Assembly (NCBI GenBank): GCA_015494395.1
Contig: WGBG01000162.1
Location: 1 to 38,054 of the forward strand
Source of the DNA: Deltaproteobacteria bacterium
GTDB lineage: Bacteria > Desulfobacterota > Dissulfuribacteria > Dissulfuribacterales > QOAL01
Reading direction: 5' to 3'
Length of the DNA stretch: 38,054 nucleotides
Under the pieces are notes generated by a model. That model made no database searches, was not told the origin of the DNA, and was given only the letters and a program-made list of their open reading frames with translations. Shown in pieces: positions 17,803 to 28,632 of the stretch. Positions within the stretch are counted from its first letter, which is position 1. Every line of letters starts with the position of its first letter. The translations under genes and the position numbers were made by a program.

Positions 17803-19116
17803 TCAGGGAGAACGCTGATCAATGGGTACAAACGGACGGCTTCTGGGCCCGGTGTAGATCTGCCGCGGTCTTCCGATGCGCCTGCCGGGATCTTCCATCA
17901 TCTCCTTCCAGTGGGCAATCCACCCGGGAAGGCGTCCAAGTGCGAACATTACGGTAAACATATTTGTTGGTATGCCTATTGCCCGGTAAATGATTCCACT
18001 GTAAAAATCCACATTTGGATAGAGATTTCGCTCCAGGAAATATTCATCGTTAAGGGCGATCTCCTCAATTTCCCTGGCAATATCAAGAAGCGGGTCGTTA
18101 ATGTTCATGACCTTGAGCACCTCGTCGCACGCCTCCTTGATAAGCAGTGCCCTTGGGTCATAGGTCTTGTAAACACGGTGTCCGAAACCTGAAAGACGGA
18201 AGGGGTCATTGCGGTCCTTTGCCTTCTCGATGTATTTCTGGAGGTTGCCCTTGTCATCGTGGATGCGCTGAAGCATATTTATTACTGCCTCGTTAGCCCC
18301 GCCGTGCAACGGGCCCCATAGTGCATTGATCCCTGCGGATATCGAAGAGTACAGGTTTACACCGGCACTTCCTACAAGCCTTACTGTTGAGGTGGAGCAG
18401 TTCTGTTCATGATCAGCATGGAGTATCAGAAGCTTGTTAAGTGTGACCACAACCTCGGGTCTTACAACGTAAGGCCGTACAGGGCTGTCAAACATCATGT
18501 TCAGAAAGTTGCCGCAGTATGAGAGGTCTGCCTTCGGGTACACCAGTGGCTGGCCAATTGATTTTTTGTAGGAAAAGGCGGCAATCGTTCGTATCTTTGA
18601 GATAAGCCTGGCACTGGTTACATCAATGTCTCTCAGAGGGTCTTCACTCATCTCCGGATAAAAATTGCAGAGCACATTCACCATTGATGAGAGAATGGAC
18701 ATTGGAGTTGCATTTGGAGGAAAATGATCAAAGAAGTGGATCATGTCCTCGTGAATCAGAGCGTAGGAGCCTAAAAGGTGCCTGAAACGGTCCAGTTGTT
18801 CGGTTGTTGGCAGATGGCCGTGAAGCAGCAGGTACGCCACCTCAACAAACGTGCACTTTTCTGCCAGGTCCCTGATGTCGTATCCCCTGTAATTCAGGAT
18901 GCCCTGTTCTCCGTCAAGATAAGTAATGCTGCTGAAGCATGAACCTGTATTGGTGTAGCCATTATCAATTGTTATATATCCCGTATCCTTGCGCAGGGAG
19001 CGAATGTCAATGGCTTTTTCCCCTTCAGAGCCTTCAATTATGGGGAGATGGTGATTTTTACCATCTATATTGAGAATCGCTGTTTTGCCAGTAATGTATT
19101 TTTCAGGTTTTGTCAT
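17803..19116 (-). CDS. gltA: Citrate synthase
   Basis: SSITYLDGEQGILNYRGYDI, INALWGPLHGGANEAV, RLSGFGHRVYKTYDPRA. Confidence 0.95.
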   Translation of the reverse strand: MTKPEKYITGKTAILNIDGKNHHLPIIEGSEGEKAIDIRSLRKDTGYITIDNGYTNTGSCFSSITYLDGEQGILNYRGYDIRDLAEKCTFVEVAYLLLHGHLPTTEQLDRFRHLLGSYALIHEDMIHFFDHFPPNATPMSILSSMVNVLCNFYPEMSEDPLRDIDVTSARLISKIRTIAAFSYKKSIGQPLVYPKADLSYCGNFLNMMFDSPVRPYVVRPEVVVTLNKLLILHADHEQNCSTSTVRLVGSAGVNLYSSISAGINALWGPLHGGANEAVINMLQRIHDDKGNLQKYIEKAKDRNDPFRLSGFGHRVYKTYDPRALLIKEACDEVLKVMNINDPLLDIAREIEEIALNDEYFLERNLYPNVDFYSGIIYRAIGIPTNMFTVMFALGRLPGWIAHWKEMMEDPGRRIGRPRQIYTGPRSRPFVPIDQRSP

Positions 19117-19465
19117 GAATCGTACCTCTAAAGTTGTCGGTGCGGTTCGTAAAATGCCCAGGGCAATAAAAAACAGGTACAGTACAGCCCTGTATCTGGA
19201 TTGTATAGCCCTGCAATGTTAATGTTTGGTGTTTAGAGTAGCAGATTTAACCTTGACCTTAGTGTAAAATAAGGCCGGATTGTCCGGATCAGATTGTTTG
19301 GCAGCAAGCGGATTGTCAGCCAACAGCAGCATAACATAGCTTAAAAAGCCTCAAGTTGCAAAGTTTTCATGCCCCCTCAGCTTGTAAACTGGAAAGTGCT
19401 TTGGTTCCGGAGTTCATTGTTAATATTTGCTTAAAAAACACCTCACGGTATATTTGTATCAGTTA

Positions 19466-19604
19466 CCTAGATTGAGCGATTGTCGGATCTGCAGTAAATA
19501 CGGCAATCCCGAAGGGTTTCAAAACTGGAAAGCTATGATCGACATAACTCCTTTTAATTTCGTTGAAAAAACAATTTTCCAGATTTTGAAACGCTCAATC
19601 TAGG
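19466..19604. repeat. MITE-like element copy C (139 bp), flanked by AGTTA direct repeats
   Basis: CCTAGATTGAGCG ... CGCTCAATCTAGG; AGTTA at 19461-19465 and 19605-19609. Confidence 0.92.
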
Positions 19605-19660
19605 AGTTATCCTTTTGAAATTAGAACGCCATTTTGGGCCGCACCGTAAGGAGTTTGGAA

Positions 19661-19999
19661 ATGATGAAGAGATTTGCAGAGTTTATGGACAGGAAGGTTT
19701 TGCATGACAGGGTCAAGCAGGCAGAAGAACTTGGGCAGATGGGGATTACCCGCCGCTATCTTCCTGATCCGCCAGAAGATTTTGACGAATACGAGTTTGG
19801 AATTGATTATCTTGGAAGCCAGGACAGGGCTGTTGCCGTTACCATTGAAAAGGGAGAGATAAAGCGGATGCTTTTTGGTGCAACAGTGCCGGATAACCCT
19901 GACATGCTGAAGCCTCTGAGTGACGAGGAGCTTGGCGCCTTGCTTGACAGGAAGGGTGATGACCTGGTGAAATTTTTCAAATTTATCACAGGTTCGTAA
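19661..19999 (+). CDS. Conserved-looking hypothetical protein
   Basis: RBS taaggag upstream of ATGATG at 19661; compact acidic ORF. Confidence 0.6.
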   Translation: MMKRFAEFMDRKVLHDRVKQAEELGQMGITRRYLPDPPEDFDEYEFGIDYLGSQDRAVAVTIEKGEIKRMLFGATVPDNPDMLKPLSDEELGALLDRKGDDLVKFFKFITGS

Positions 20000-20016
20000 A
20001 GATCAGGACATCAAAG

Positions 20017-20478
20017 ATGCAAAGAATTGGCGTGATCTCTGACACCCACGGACAGCTTCGTTCAGAGGCAATTGATGTCCTTGAGGGGGTGGATCTCATA
20101 ATACATGCCGGTGATTCCGGGGGAGAGGCGATTCTGTCCGAACTTGCCCGCATTGCCCCGCTTCATGCCGTAAGGGGGAATTGTGATTTTGGACCGCTAT
20201 CGTCCCTTCCTCCTGACCTGGTGGTGGAAACAGCGGCAGGCATGTTTTATGTGCTTCATGACCTTTATCAGCTGCGTCTTGACCCTGCGGCGGCTGAAAT
20301 GGTAGCAGTGATTCATGGTCACACCCACATGCCTGATATCAGGCATAAAGACGGGGTGCTTTACTTAAACCCCGGAAGTGCAGGTCCAATCAGGAGGGGA
20401 AGGCCAGTTACCATGGCATTGGTGGATATTGATGATCAGGGGAAGGTATCACCTTCGATTATTACTCTGGTTCAGTAA
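20017..20478 (+). CDS. YfcE/MJ0936-type metallophosphoesterase
   Basis: IGVISDTHGQL, IIHAGDSG, VRGNCDFG, VIHGHTHMP, NPGSAGPIRRG. Confidence 0.92.
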   Translation: MQRIGVISDTHGQLRSEAIDVLEGVDLIIHAGDSGGEAILSELARIAPLHAVRGNCDFGPLSSLPPDLVVETAAGMFYVLHDLYQLRLDPAAAEMVAVIHGHTHMPDIRHKDGVLYLNPGSAGPIRRGRPVTMALVDIDDQGKVSPSIITLVQ

Positions 20479-20499
20479 AATCATATCGTGAGCATTATT

Positions 20500-20724
20500 T
20501 CAGGATTCGTTAAGTGCCTTGACCCCTAGCTTGTGAAGAAGGACAGCCATGGGGCAGAAGCCTGTAAGCGCAAATATTATCATGTTGCACCCTGCAAGTA
20601 CCGGAAGGATAAACCAGTAGGGGTTGACCAGTAATCCCAGGGTTACCCCGCAAGTCACTACTGTTCCGGCAATAAGCCATATAAAACGTTCAAGATACCA
20701 GTGATCTGTCACAGCTTTCCACAT
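20500..20724 (-). CDS. DUF2892-like inner-membrane protein
   Basis: Short two-TM protein, RFIWLIAGTVVTCGVTLGLLVNPYWFILPVLAGCNMIIFALTGFCPM. Confidence 0.8.
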   Translation of the reverse strand: MWKAVTDHWYLERFIWLIAGTVVTCGVTLGLLVNPYWFILPVLAGCNMIIFALTGFCPMAVLLHKLGVKALNES

Positions 20725-20742
20725 AATATAACCTCCTTATTT

Positions 20743-21738
20743 TTACATTCCAGCCAGTTTCTTGACCTTTTCCAGCCCTTTCCTTGTGCCCATTGCAACA
20801 ATTATGTCTCCCGCCAGGATTTTTTCATCTGGCCCAAGCTCCACTGAGAGCCCTGTGTCCTTGCGTCTGATTCCAAGCACGTTTACCCCTGTCCTCTCCC
20901 TGAGGCCAATCCCCTTGAGGGTTACGCCATCAAGCTCTGAACCTGTCTGGATGGTAATCTGCTCTATGCTTAGGTCCATGCCGCATGTTTCTGTGGCAAG
21001 GTCCAGAAACTCCGTGACTGTTGGGGAGAGCACGGCAAGGACCATGCGTTTTGCACCTATTTCATAAGGTGTGATAACCTTGTCAGCACCTGCCTGAACC
21101 ATTCTCTTTTCGGCTGACATATCACTTGCACGGGTGAGTATGAATATGTCCCTGTTCATTGACCGTGCCGTAAGCACAACATAAACATTGGCAGCATCCG
21201 AGTTAAGGGTACATATTATACTCTTTGCCCTTTTGACCCCTGCTTCCTCAAGCACATCATCGTTTGTGGCATCTCCCTGAATGAACAGGAGTTTCTTTGC
21301 CTGGAGGCTCTTTATTATTTCAGGGTCTTTCTCAATTACTACAAGTGGAAGCCCGCGGGCAGAAAAATTTTCTGCAATGGTATGCCCCAGACGGCCATGG
21401 CCGCAGAGGATGTAATGTGAAGAGAGGCTGGATATTTTTTTGTACATTTTTTTCTTTTCGAAATACCCCCTTAAATGTCCCTCTATAAGTGCTTCAGACA
21501 GCAGGGTGAGGGCATAGAAGAAGAGCCCCACACCTGACATGATAAGTATGATGGTAAAGACCTTTCCACTGGCAGACAGGGGATGCACCACTGCATAACC
21601 AACGGTGGTAAGGGAAATTGCTGTCATAAAGGCGGAATCCAGAAAATCCCAGTCCTCTATGACCATATAACCCGCTACCCCGGTTATGCAGAGGACATTA
21701 AGCAGGATAAAAACTACCAGCAGTTTTGCTCTTGGCAT
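20743..21738 (-). CDS. Two-TM K+ channel with RCK (TrkA-N/TrkA-C) domains
   Basis: Pore TTVGYAVVHPLS; ILCGHGRLGHTIAENF Rossmann motif; TrkA-C at C-terminus. Confidence 0.9.
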   Translation of the reverse strand: MPRAKLLVVFILLNVLCITGVAGYMVIEDWDFLDSAFMTAISLTTVGYAVVHPLSASGKVFTIILIMSGVGLFFYALTLLSEALIEGHLRGYFEKKKMYKKISSLSSHYILCGHGRLGHTIAENFSARGLPLVVIEKDPEIIKSLQAKKLLFIQGDATNDDVLEEAGVKRAKSIICTLNSDAANVYVVLTARSMNRDIFILTRASDMSAEKRMVQAGADKVITPYEIGAKRMVLAVLSPTVTEFLDLATETCGMDLSIEQITIQTGSELDGVTLKGIGLRERTGVNVLGIRRKDTGLSVELGPDEKILAGDIIVAMGTRKGLEKVKKLAGM

Positions 21739-21800
21739 GTCAGGTCTGGTCAGAACAGGGATGCCGGAAAGCCTTAATCGGCATCCCCTGATATTTTTGG

Positions 21801-23486
21801 TTACTGAAGCCTTGCGGCACGGGAGAGCACTTTTGTAAAGCTCTTCATGCCGAGCATGTAATCAGAGGGGAGGTGAACATGAACCACCCGTCTGTTTATT
21901 GATTCAAGGGCTTCAAAGTCTCCAACCGCCTGGGCGAACTGAAGGTGCCAGAACGACACGCCAAACCCTGGAATCTCCGGGTAGTCCTTGTTCCTTTTAC
22001 GCGTGAATATGATGAAACCGGCTGAAATTGGACCTCCCTTGTAAGCCTGGCCTGAAGAGTGCAGGTACCTGGGCCCATAACCCATTACCGTAGCGCATCC
22101 ACGTTCCTGCCTCACCAGGTGCCTCATTTCAAGTATGAGTTCATCAAGTTCCGGGTCATAGGGCAAATACGGGAGAAATCCCACATATCCCCAGGTAGGA
22201 AGCACCAGGAACATGTCCCTAAGGGTGCGGGTGAGTCCCTTCATGGATGCTGCCAGGATTTTTGAGGGCCTGAATGTTATCTTGCTCTGCGGGTCAACCC
22301 AGAAGTTGACCGGCATCTTCCCATCCTTCTTGTAGCGTTCAAGGACTTCCACAGTCTTCTTCTTGGCTATTATTACATCCGGTTCATCAAAGGGGTTGAT
22401 GCCTTCAAAATAGCATACCAGGGCAGTGGCAAGCTCCCACATGAAGAACAGCCCCCCAAAATCGTAAATATCATTTAACTCTATTAAATATGTAGGAAAT
22501 TCCGCCTCACGAAGCTCCCTGGTGAATGTGTCCAGAGATGCCTCCTCCGGCGTGTCTTTAAGCCTCATGTATATGAATGTGCGTTCGCTGCCGTAAAAGC
22601 TCGGAATCCCGGTTGTTTCACCCACAATGGGTATAAAGCCAACGGTGTTTTTGCCGGTGCTTTCTGCCACAAGCTGCTCTATCCACAGTGTAACAGGCTT
22701 TATTCCCGGGTCTGCCATCAGGGTCAGCTTGTCACGGTTAAGGGCAACGCACTCGCCAAGAAATTCGGCAAGCTGAAATGCAGGATTTGATGCAAGGTCT
22801 GAACCTGGAGCACATTTTTCCTGCATTGCCGCGGCATTTTCAAGGAGGTTTTTGATGTCTATGCCCATAAGTGCTGCTGGCACAAGGCCAAAGTAGGAGA
22901 GCACTGAGTAACGCCCGCCTATGTCAGAGGCATTTATGAAGATTTTTCTGAATCCCTTTTCCCTGGCAAGTTTTTCAAGCGGAGTGCCGCTATCTGTTAT
23001 GGCCAAGAAGTGGCTGCCAGGGTTTTCAACGGAATTTGCCATGTGCTCATAGAAAAAATTGAAAAGGGCATTCGGCTCAACAGTAGTCCCTGATTTGCTT
23101 GAGACAATGAACATGGTTTTGTCTTTTTCAATACTCTCAATGGTATCTTCAACTACCTTGGGGTCTGTGGTGTCCAGAACCGTAAGGCTTGGATAGCCCT
23201 CTGCGCATGGGAATACCTTGCTGAATACAAGCGGAGCAAGGCTTGAGCCTCCCATGCCAAGAAGGATTACTTCTTCAATGCCGGACTTTCTGGTTTCATC
23301 TGCAAAGCCGGTAATGTCATCTGTAACCTTCTGCATGGCCTGAACGCAGTCAAGCCAGCCAAGACGGTTCCTTATTTTTTCCTGGGTTTCAGCATCATCG
23401 CTCCATAATGTGGCATCCTTGTCCCAGATACGTTTCAACAGCTCCTGTTTCTCTTCATCGCTAAGGCGGCTTGGATAGACCTTCAC
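21801..23486 (-). CDS. pgi: Glucose-6-phosphate isomerase
   Basis: VILLGMGGSSLAP, FIVSSKSGTTVEPNALF, GGRYSVLSYFGLVPAALMGID. Confidence 0.9.
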   Translation of the reverse strand: MKVYPSRLSDEEKQELLKRIWDKDATLWSDDAETQEKIRNRLGWLDCVQAMQKVTDDITGFADETRKSGIEEVILLGMGGSSLAPLVFSKVFPCAEGYPSLTVLDTTDPKVVEDTIESIEKDKTMFIVSSKSGTTVEPNALFNFFYEHMANSVENPGSHFLAITDSGTPLEKLAREKGFRKIFINASDIGGRYSVLSYFGLVPAALMGIDIKNLLENAAAMQEKCAPGSDLASNPAFQLAEFLGECVALNRDKLTLMADPGIKPVTLWIEQLVAESTGKNTVGFIPIVGETTGIPSFYGSERTFIYMRLKDTPEEASLDTFTRELREAEFPTYLIELNDIYDFGGLFFMWELATALVCYFEGINPFDEPDVIIAKKKTVEVLERYKKDGKMPVNFWVDPQSKITFRPSKILAASMKGLTRTLRDMFLVLPTWGYVGFLPYLPYDPELDELILEMRHLVRQERGCATVMGYGPRYLHSSGQAYKGGPISAGFIIFTRKRNKDYPEIPGFGVSFWHLQFAQAVGDFEALESINRRVVHVHLPSDYMLGMKSFTKVLSRAARLQ

Positions 23487-23856
23487 TTGTGTGAACTCCT
23501 CTTTAAGATTTTTATGTGATCTGATTTAACCCATTTGACTTTAATGGTGCCATTAATTTTAGGCCTGGTTTCAAAATTTGGGTGGAATTTACCAGAAAAA
23601 GTAAATAAACAAAACATATAAATTGAAGGCAGGTTTTGCAACATGCACCTTTTTCTGCAGCAGCATCTTGTCAACCCAGGTGTTTAATGTTAAAGAAACA
23701 CGATTTTGTAACCTTAAACATGGTGTGCCTTGATACAGTCACACCTTTTCAAAACTGCACGCCTGAGGTCCCTGTGGTGCCTCCCTGTTTTCAGGATGGT
23801 CTTGGGGCGTCTGCTATGCAGGCCAGGCGGATGATTAACCACATAACGGAGGAATT

Positions 23857-24642
23857 ATGGCTTACGTTACAATGAAACAGCTGCTTGAGGCAGGTGTACA
23901 CTTCGGACATCAGACCAGGCGGTGGAATCCCAAGATGAAGCCCTATATTTTCGGGGCGAGAAACGGCATCTACATTATTGACCTGCAGAAGACAGTTAGG
24001 CTCTTCAAGGTTGCATACGAGTTTGTGGTTGAGACCGTGGCTCAGGGCGGTGAGCTGCTGTTTGTAGGTACCAAGAAGCAGGCCCAGGAGTCAATTTTTG
24101 AAGAGGCAACCAGGGCCGGCATGCCCTATGTGAACCATCGCTGGCTTGGTGGGATGCTTACCAACTTTCATACCATCAAGCAGGGGATAGAACGCCTTAA
24201 AAAGATTGAAAGCATGTTCGAGGACGGTTCCGTTGAGCGCTTCCCTAAAAAAGAGATACTGCGCATGGACCGTATGCGTCAGAAACTTGAGCGCAACATC
24301 GGCGGAATCAAGAATATGTCCGGTCCACCTGCAGCGGTGTTCATAGTTGATGCCCGTCAGGAGCATATTGCCGTCAAGGAGGCCAACAAGCTGGGTATCC
24401 CGGTTGTGGCAATAGTTGACACAAACTGCGACCCGGACGGAATTGATTATATTATTCCTGGAAACGATGACGCCATCAGGGCTATCAGGCTTATATCTTC
24501 TCTCATGGCAAATGCCTGTATAAAGGGCAAGCAGCTTCACGAGGAGAGGATGCAGGCAGAAAAAGACAAGGAAGAGGCTGAGGAGGCTGCCACAGAACCG
24601 GTATCAGCCGCAGAGGCAGAGGCCGGAGCCGCTTCAGCCTGA
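23857..24642 (+). CDS. rpsB: 30S ribosomal protein S2
   Basis: [41 protein letters not shown]. Confidence 0.98.
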   Translation: MAYVTMKQLLEAGVHFGHQTRRWNPKMKPYIFGARNGIYIIDLQKTVRLFKVAYEFVVETVAQGGELLFVGTKKQAQESIFEEATRAGMPYVNHRWLGGMLTNFHTIKQGIERLKKIESMFEDGSVERFPKKEILRMDRMRQKLERNIGGIKNMSGPPAAVFIVDARQEHIAVKEANKLGIPVVAIVDTNCDPDGIDYIIPGNDDAIRAIRLISSLMANACIKGKQLHEERMQAEKDKEEAEEAATEPVSAAEAEAGAASA

Positions 24643-24658
24643 GCTTAAACAGCCAAGA

Positions 24659-24825
24659 CCTGAACTGAGCGTTTCAAAATCCGGAAAATGTTTTTCCGGT
24701 TTTGAAACGCCTCTTGATTGTCAAATTCACCGCATATCCCTATGTCATCGGTCTTTCCGCATAGCATGCGGGAATGGGAAGATTCCTCTGCGGATATGCG
24801 GCAAGTCTGACAACAGTCGTTTAGA
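24659..24825. repeat. MITE-like element copy D (diverged, inverted relative to A-C)
   Basis: CCTGAACTGAGCGTTTCAAAATCCGGAAAA ... reverse complement aligns with copies A/B through GCATATCCGC, GACCGATGACA and GTTTTGAAACGC blocks; no convincing target duplication. Confidence 0.8.
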
Positions 24826-24972
24826 CTGAACACAATGTCCCCGGAAAAATAAAAAAACCACCGTTACCGGCTGGTAATTTTAACATGTAATTTTTAAATA
24901 GTTCATTGCCACTGTTATGGATTTTTTTCAGAGTACAGCAGGTGATGCGTAGAATATGGAGGATTCAAGAAA

Positions 24973-25569
24973 ATGGCACAGATTAGCGCTGCTATGGTTA
25001 AGGAGTTAAGAGAGCGTACTGACGCTGGCATGATGGATTGTAAAAAGGCACTTGTCGAGTGCGATGGCGATATGGAAAAGGCTGTTGACTTCCTCAGAAA
25101 AAAGGGCCTTGCTGTTGCTGCAAAGAGGGCAGGGCGCGAGACATCTGAGGGTACAGTCCAGTGTTATATTCATGCCGGAAGCAAGCTTGGCGTAATGGTT
25201 GAGCTTGACTGTGAGACAGACTTTGTGGCCAAGACCGATCAGTTTATTGAATTCGCAAAGGATCTTGCCATGCATATTGCCGCTACCAATCCTATATGCA
25301 TAAGGCGTGAAGATGCTCCCCAGGATCTCCTTGACAAGGAGAGAGAGATTTACGCCCAGCAGGCAAAGGAGTCTGGCAAGCCTGAAAATATTATTGACAA
25401 GATTGTTGAGGGCAGAATTGAGAAGTACCTCAAGGAAAATTGCCTGTTAGAGCAGCCCTTTGTCAAAAATCCGGATGTCACCATACAGGATATGCTGAAT
25501 GAGCTTGTGGGAAAAATGGGCGAAAATATCACTGTTAAGAGATTTGCCCGCTTCCAGGTAGGGAGCTGA
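24973..25569 (+). CDS. tsf: Elongation factor Ts
   Basis: [41 protein letters not shown]. Confidence 0.97.
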   Translation: MAQISAAMVKELRERTDAGMMDCKKALVECDGDMEKAVDFLRKKGLAVAAKRAGRETSEGTVQCYIHAGSKLGVMVELDCETDFVAKTDQFIEFAKDLAMHIAATNPICIRREDAPQDLLDKEREIYAQQAKESGKPENIIDKIVEGRIEKYLKENCLLEQPFVKNPDVTIQDMLNELVGKMGENITVKRFARFQVGS

Positions 25570-25577
25570 TCAGTTTC

Positions 25578-26303
25578 ATGGGTAGCTCAGGCTCAAACAT
25601 AGTTTACCGCAGGGTACTGCTTAAACTCAGCGGCGAGGCACTTCTGGGAGATGCCCCCTACGGTATCTCCACTGAGGTAATGGACGATCTTGCAGCACAG
25701 ATCAGAGACGTGCACGCCCTGGGTGTGGAGCTTGGACTTGTTGTTGGTGGCGGTAACATCTTCAGGGGGGTGGCAGGCTCTGCCAAAGGTATGGACAGAG
25801 CCTCTGCCGACCAGATGGGCATGCTTGCCACTGTTATGAATGCCCTGGCACTGCAGGATGCCCTTACTCGAAAGGGTGTTGAGGCAAGGGTCCTGTCTGC
25901 AATTGAGCTTGGACGCATGGCTGAGCATTTTGTGAGAGGCAGGGCACTTAAGCATCTGGCCGCCGGCAGGGTGGTGATATTTGCTGCAGGCACTGGAAAT
26001 CCTTTCTTTACCACAGACACTGCTGCTGCCCTTCGTGCACTTGAGATAAATGCCCAGGCACTTTTCAAGGCCACCAAGGTGGATGGCGTGTATGATAAAG
26101 ACCCGGCTCAGTACCCGGATGCGCATAAATTTGATGAACTTACATATCAGGAAGTGCTTGAAAAGGATCTCAGGGTTATGGATGCTGCTGCTATTGCACT
26201 GGCAAGGGATGCTGGCCTCCCTGTGGTGGTTTTCAACATGCAGAAGCCTGGTAACATAGAGAAAGTCCTTGCAGGAAAGAAAATAGGTACTACTGTTAGA
26301 TAG
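25578..26303 (+). CDS. pyrH: UMP kinase
   Basis: [43 protein letters not shown]. Confidence 0.97.
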   Translation: MGSSGSNIVYRRVLLKLSGEALLGDAPYGISTEVMDDLAAQIRDVHALGVELGLVVGGGNIFRGVAGSAKGMDRASADQMGMLATVMNALALQDALTRKGVEARVLSAIELGRMAEHFVRGRALKHLAAGRVVIFAAGTGNPFFTTDTAAALRALEINAQALFKATKVDGVYDKDPAQYPDAHKFDELTYQEVLEKDLRVMDAAAIALARDAGLPVVVFNMQKPGNIEKVLAGKKIGTTVR

Positions 26304-26387
26304 TGGTAGTATTCATCTGTTTCTGCCATGTTTAAGTGCTTGTCATGATTAAGGGTATAGCTTGATTTTTTTACAAGTTCGTGGAGG

Positions 26388-26951
26388 TTGAAAATGAGCA
26401 ATCCGGTTTTGAAAGAAGCTGACCAGAAGATGGACAAGGCCATTGAGGCCTTCAAAAGAGAACTTTCCCATGTAAGGACAGGCAGGGCAACCGCTGCCCT
26501 CCTTGATGGAGTTATGGTGGATTACTATGGAACTTCGATGCCTGTTAACCAGGTTGCCTCTATATCTGTCCCTGAGAGCAGGCTTATAACAGTTCAGCCC
26601 TGGGATGCAAACATTCTTGGTGAGCTTGAGAAGGCAATCCTCAAGTCGGATCTTGGCCTTACACCGTCCAATGATGGAAAGATTATCCGTGTAAGTGTTC
26701 CGCCGCTTACTGAAGAACGGAGGAAAGAGCTTGTAAAACGGGTCAAAAAGATGGCTGAGGACAGCAGGGTTGCGGTGCGCAACATCCGCAGGGATGCCAT
26801 TGAAAAGCTGAAGACCCAGAAGAAGGACAAGGAAATATCAGAGGACGACATGTTCAAGCTGCAGGACGAAGTCCAGAAACTTACTGATAACCACATCAAG
26901 GAAATTGAGAAGATTCTTGAGGAAAAAGAGAAGGAGATAATGGAGTTTTAA
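26388..26951 (+). CDS. frr: Ribosome recycling factor
   Basis: LSHVRTGRATAALLDGVMVDYYGTSMPVNQVASISVPE. Confidence 0.97.
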   Translation: MKMSNPVLKEADQKMDKAIEAFKRELSHVRTGRATAALLDGVMVDYYGTSMPVNQVASISVPESRLITVQPWDANILGELEKAILKSDLGLTPSNDGKIIRVSVPPLTEERRKELVKRVKKMAEDSRVAVRNIRRDAIEKLKTQKKDKEISEDDMFKLQDEVQKLTDNHIKEIEKILEEKEKEIMEF

Positions 26952-27055
26952 GCTGTTTCCTTCCTGTTTGATTTTTTTGGCCTCCTTGCCCATGTTCATT
27001 CAGGCCTTAACTGGCCGCATGGCAAGGTATCTCTTTCAAATTTTGGTGCCTGCTA

Positions 27056-27811
27056 GTGTACGCTCCTCCTGAACTTAAAATAATCCCAAAGCATGTTGCC
27101 ATTATCATGGATGGCAACGGCAGATGGGCTAAAAAACGCGGCCTTCCCCGTGTCATGGGGCACAGGGAGGGTGTAAAGCGTGTGCGTGAGGTGGTCACTG
27201 CAGCCCGTGAGCTTGGTATTGAGGTCCTAACCCTCTACGCATTTTCCCAGGAGAACTGGGCCCGCCCCAAGTCTGAGGTAAGCGCATTGATGGAGCTTCT
27301 TCAGACATATCTTGTAAATCAGTTGAATGACATGCTCACCAACCGTATATCATTGCGGGCAATGGGGGATCTTGAAAGGCTCCCTGATGTAGTAAGAAAG
27401 ACCCTTGATGAAACCATTGAGCGCACTTCAGGCAACAGCGAGATGATACTGAACCTGGCATTGAGCTATTCAGGGCGGTACGAAATCGCCCAGGCGGCAC
27501 GGCGCATTGCACAGGACTGTCTGGATGGGGTGTTGAGTCCGGACAAGATAAATGAAAAGCTCTTTTCCTCCTATCTGTTTACTGCCGAATACCCTGACCC
27601 TGACCTTGTGATCAGGACCAGTGGGGAGCAGCGTCTGAGTAACTTTCTCCTGTTTCAGGCAGCTTATTCCGAGCTCTACATAACGCCTGTTCTCTGGCCT
27701 GATTTTAACCGTGATGAGTTTGTAAAGGCATTGGTGGATCTGCAGCGCAGGGAGAGGCGTTTCGGCATGATAAGCGAACAGCTCAAACCATGCACCGTCA
27801 ACGGCTCCTGA
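27056..27811 (+). CDS. uppS: Isoprenyl (undecaprenyl) diphosphate synthase; GTG start
   Basis: HVAIIMDGNGRWAKKRGLPRVMGHREGV, DLVIRTSGEQRLSNFLLFQAAYSELY. Confidence 0.95.
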   Translation: MYAPPELKIIPKHVAIIMDGNGRWAKKRGLPRVMGHREGVKRVREVVTAARELGIEVLTLYAFSQENWARPKSEVSALMELLQTYLVNQLNDMLTNRISLRAMGDLERLPDVVRKTLDETIERTSGNSEMILNLALSYSGRYEIAQAARRIAQDCLDGVLSPDKINEKLFSSYLFTAEYPDPDLVIRTSGEQRLSNFLLFQAAYSELYITPVLWPDFNRDEFVKALVDLQRRERRFGMISEQLKPCTVNGS

Positions 27812-28632
27812 CCGCTCTGGTAATTGGTCCGCTTCTGCTCTGTGCCATACTATGGGGCGGAAGCAGCCTTTTTAACATCATCATCTGCCTTATGGCAGGG
27901 CTCTGTCTCTATGAGTATTACCATGCGGTTTTTCGGAATAACCGTCTTGTTCTGGCTGCGGGCCTTGTGCTTGGAATGCTTCCGGTGCTCTCGGTAATTA
28001 TCTGGCCCGGAACTGCTGCTGTTGCCCCTGCTGTGTATCTGGTCTTTCTCTTCAGTGTTGCACTGTTCCTCTTTACCTATTCACGGTGGGAAAACTGCCT
28101 GGAGGCATGGGCGTTGTTTGTTTTAGGTGCCCTTTATATAAGTATTTGTGCACTGCATCTTGTCCTGATCCGGGGTTTCTCTGATGGCGTGGCATGGGTG
28201 CTGTTCCTGATGGTGGTAATCTTCAGTGGGGATTCAGGTGCATATTATGTTGGGAAGGGGCTTGGAAACCGCAAACTTTGCCCTTCCATAAGCGCGGGCA
28301 AGACCGTAGCCGGCTCAGTTGGAGGGCTGGTCATTAACCTCCTTGCCGGTGTAATAATGTGGTTCATGGTTCTGAGGTATGTGGACCCCAGGTTTATACT
28401 CCCCCTCGTACTCCTCCTGGGTGCTGTTGGACAGATTGGAGATCTTGCAGAATCTGTAATAAAGCGGGCGAGCGGGGTTAAGGATTCAGGGCTCATACTG
28501 CCGGGGCACGGAGGGGTGTTTGACAGGGTGGATGCACTTCTGCTTGCAGCTCCCCTGCTTTACTGGATACTGGTGGTGGCTGGAAAATATCATCTCTTTG
28601 GCATTACTGAAAGGCTCTATTATGGCACCTGA
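27790..28632 (+). CDS. cdsA: Phosphatidate cytidylyltransferase
   Basis: FSGDSGAYYVGKGLGNRKLCPSISAGKTVAGSVGG, GQIGDLAESVIKRASGVKDSGLILPGHGGVFDRVDALL. Confidence 0.95.
   Translation: MHRQRLLTALVIGPLLLCAILWGGSSLFNIIICLMAGLCLYEYYHAVFRNNRLVLAAGLVLGMLPVLSVIIWPGTAAVAPAVYLVFLFSVALFLFTYSRWENCLEAWALFVLGALYISICALHLVLIRGFSDGVAWVLFLMVVIFSGDSGAYYVGKGLGNRKLCPSISAGKTVAGSVGGLVINLLAGVIMWFMVLRYVDPRFILPLVLLLGAVGQIGDLAESVIKRASGVKDSGLILPGHGGVFDRVDALLLAAPLLYWILVVAGKYHLFGITERLYYGT

Noticed and set aside
24091-24540. 149-aa antisense ORF inside rpsB and many similar antisense ORFs (e.g. 25593-26126, 12370-12900)
   Set aside because: They are shadow ORFs opposite clearly coding conserved genes.
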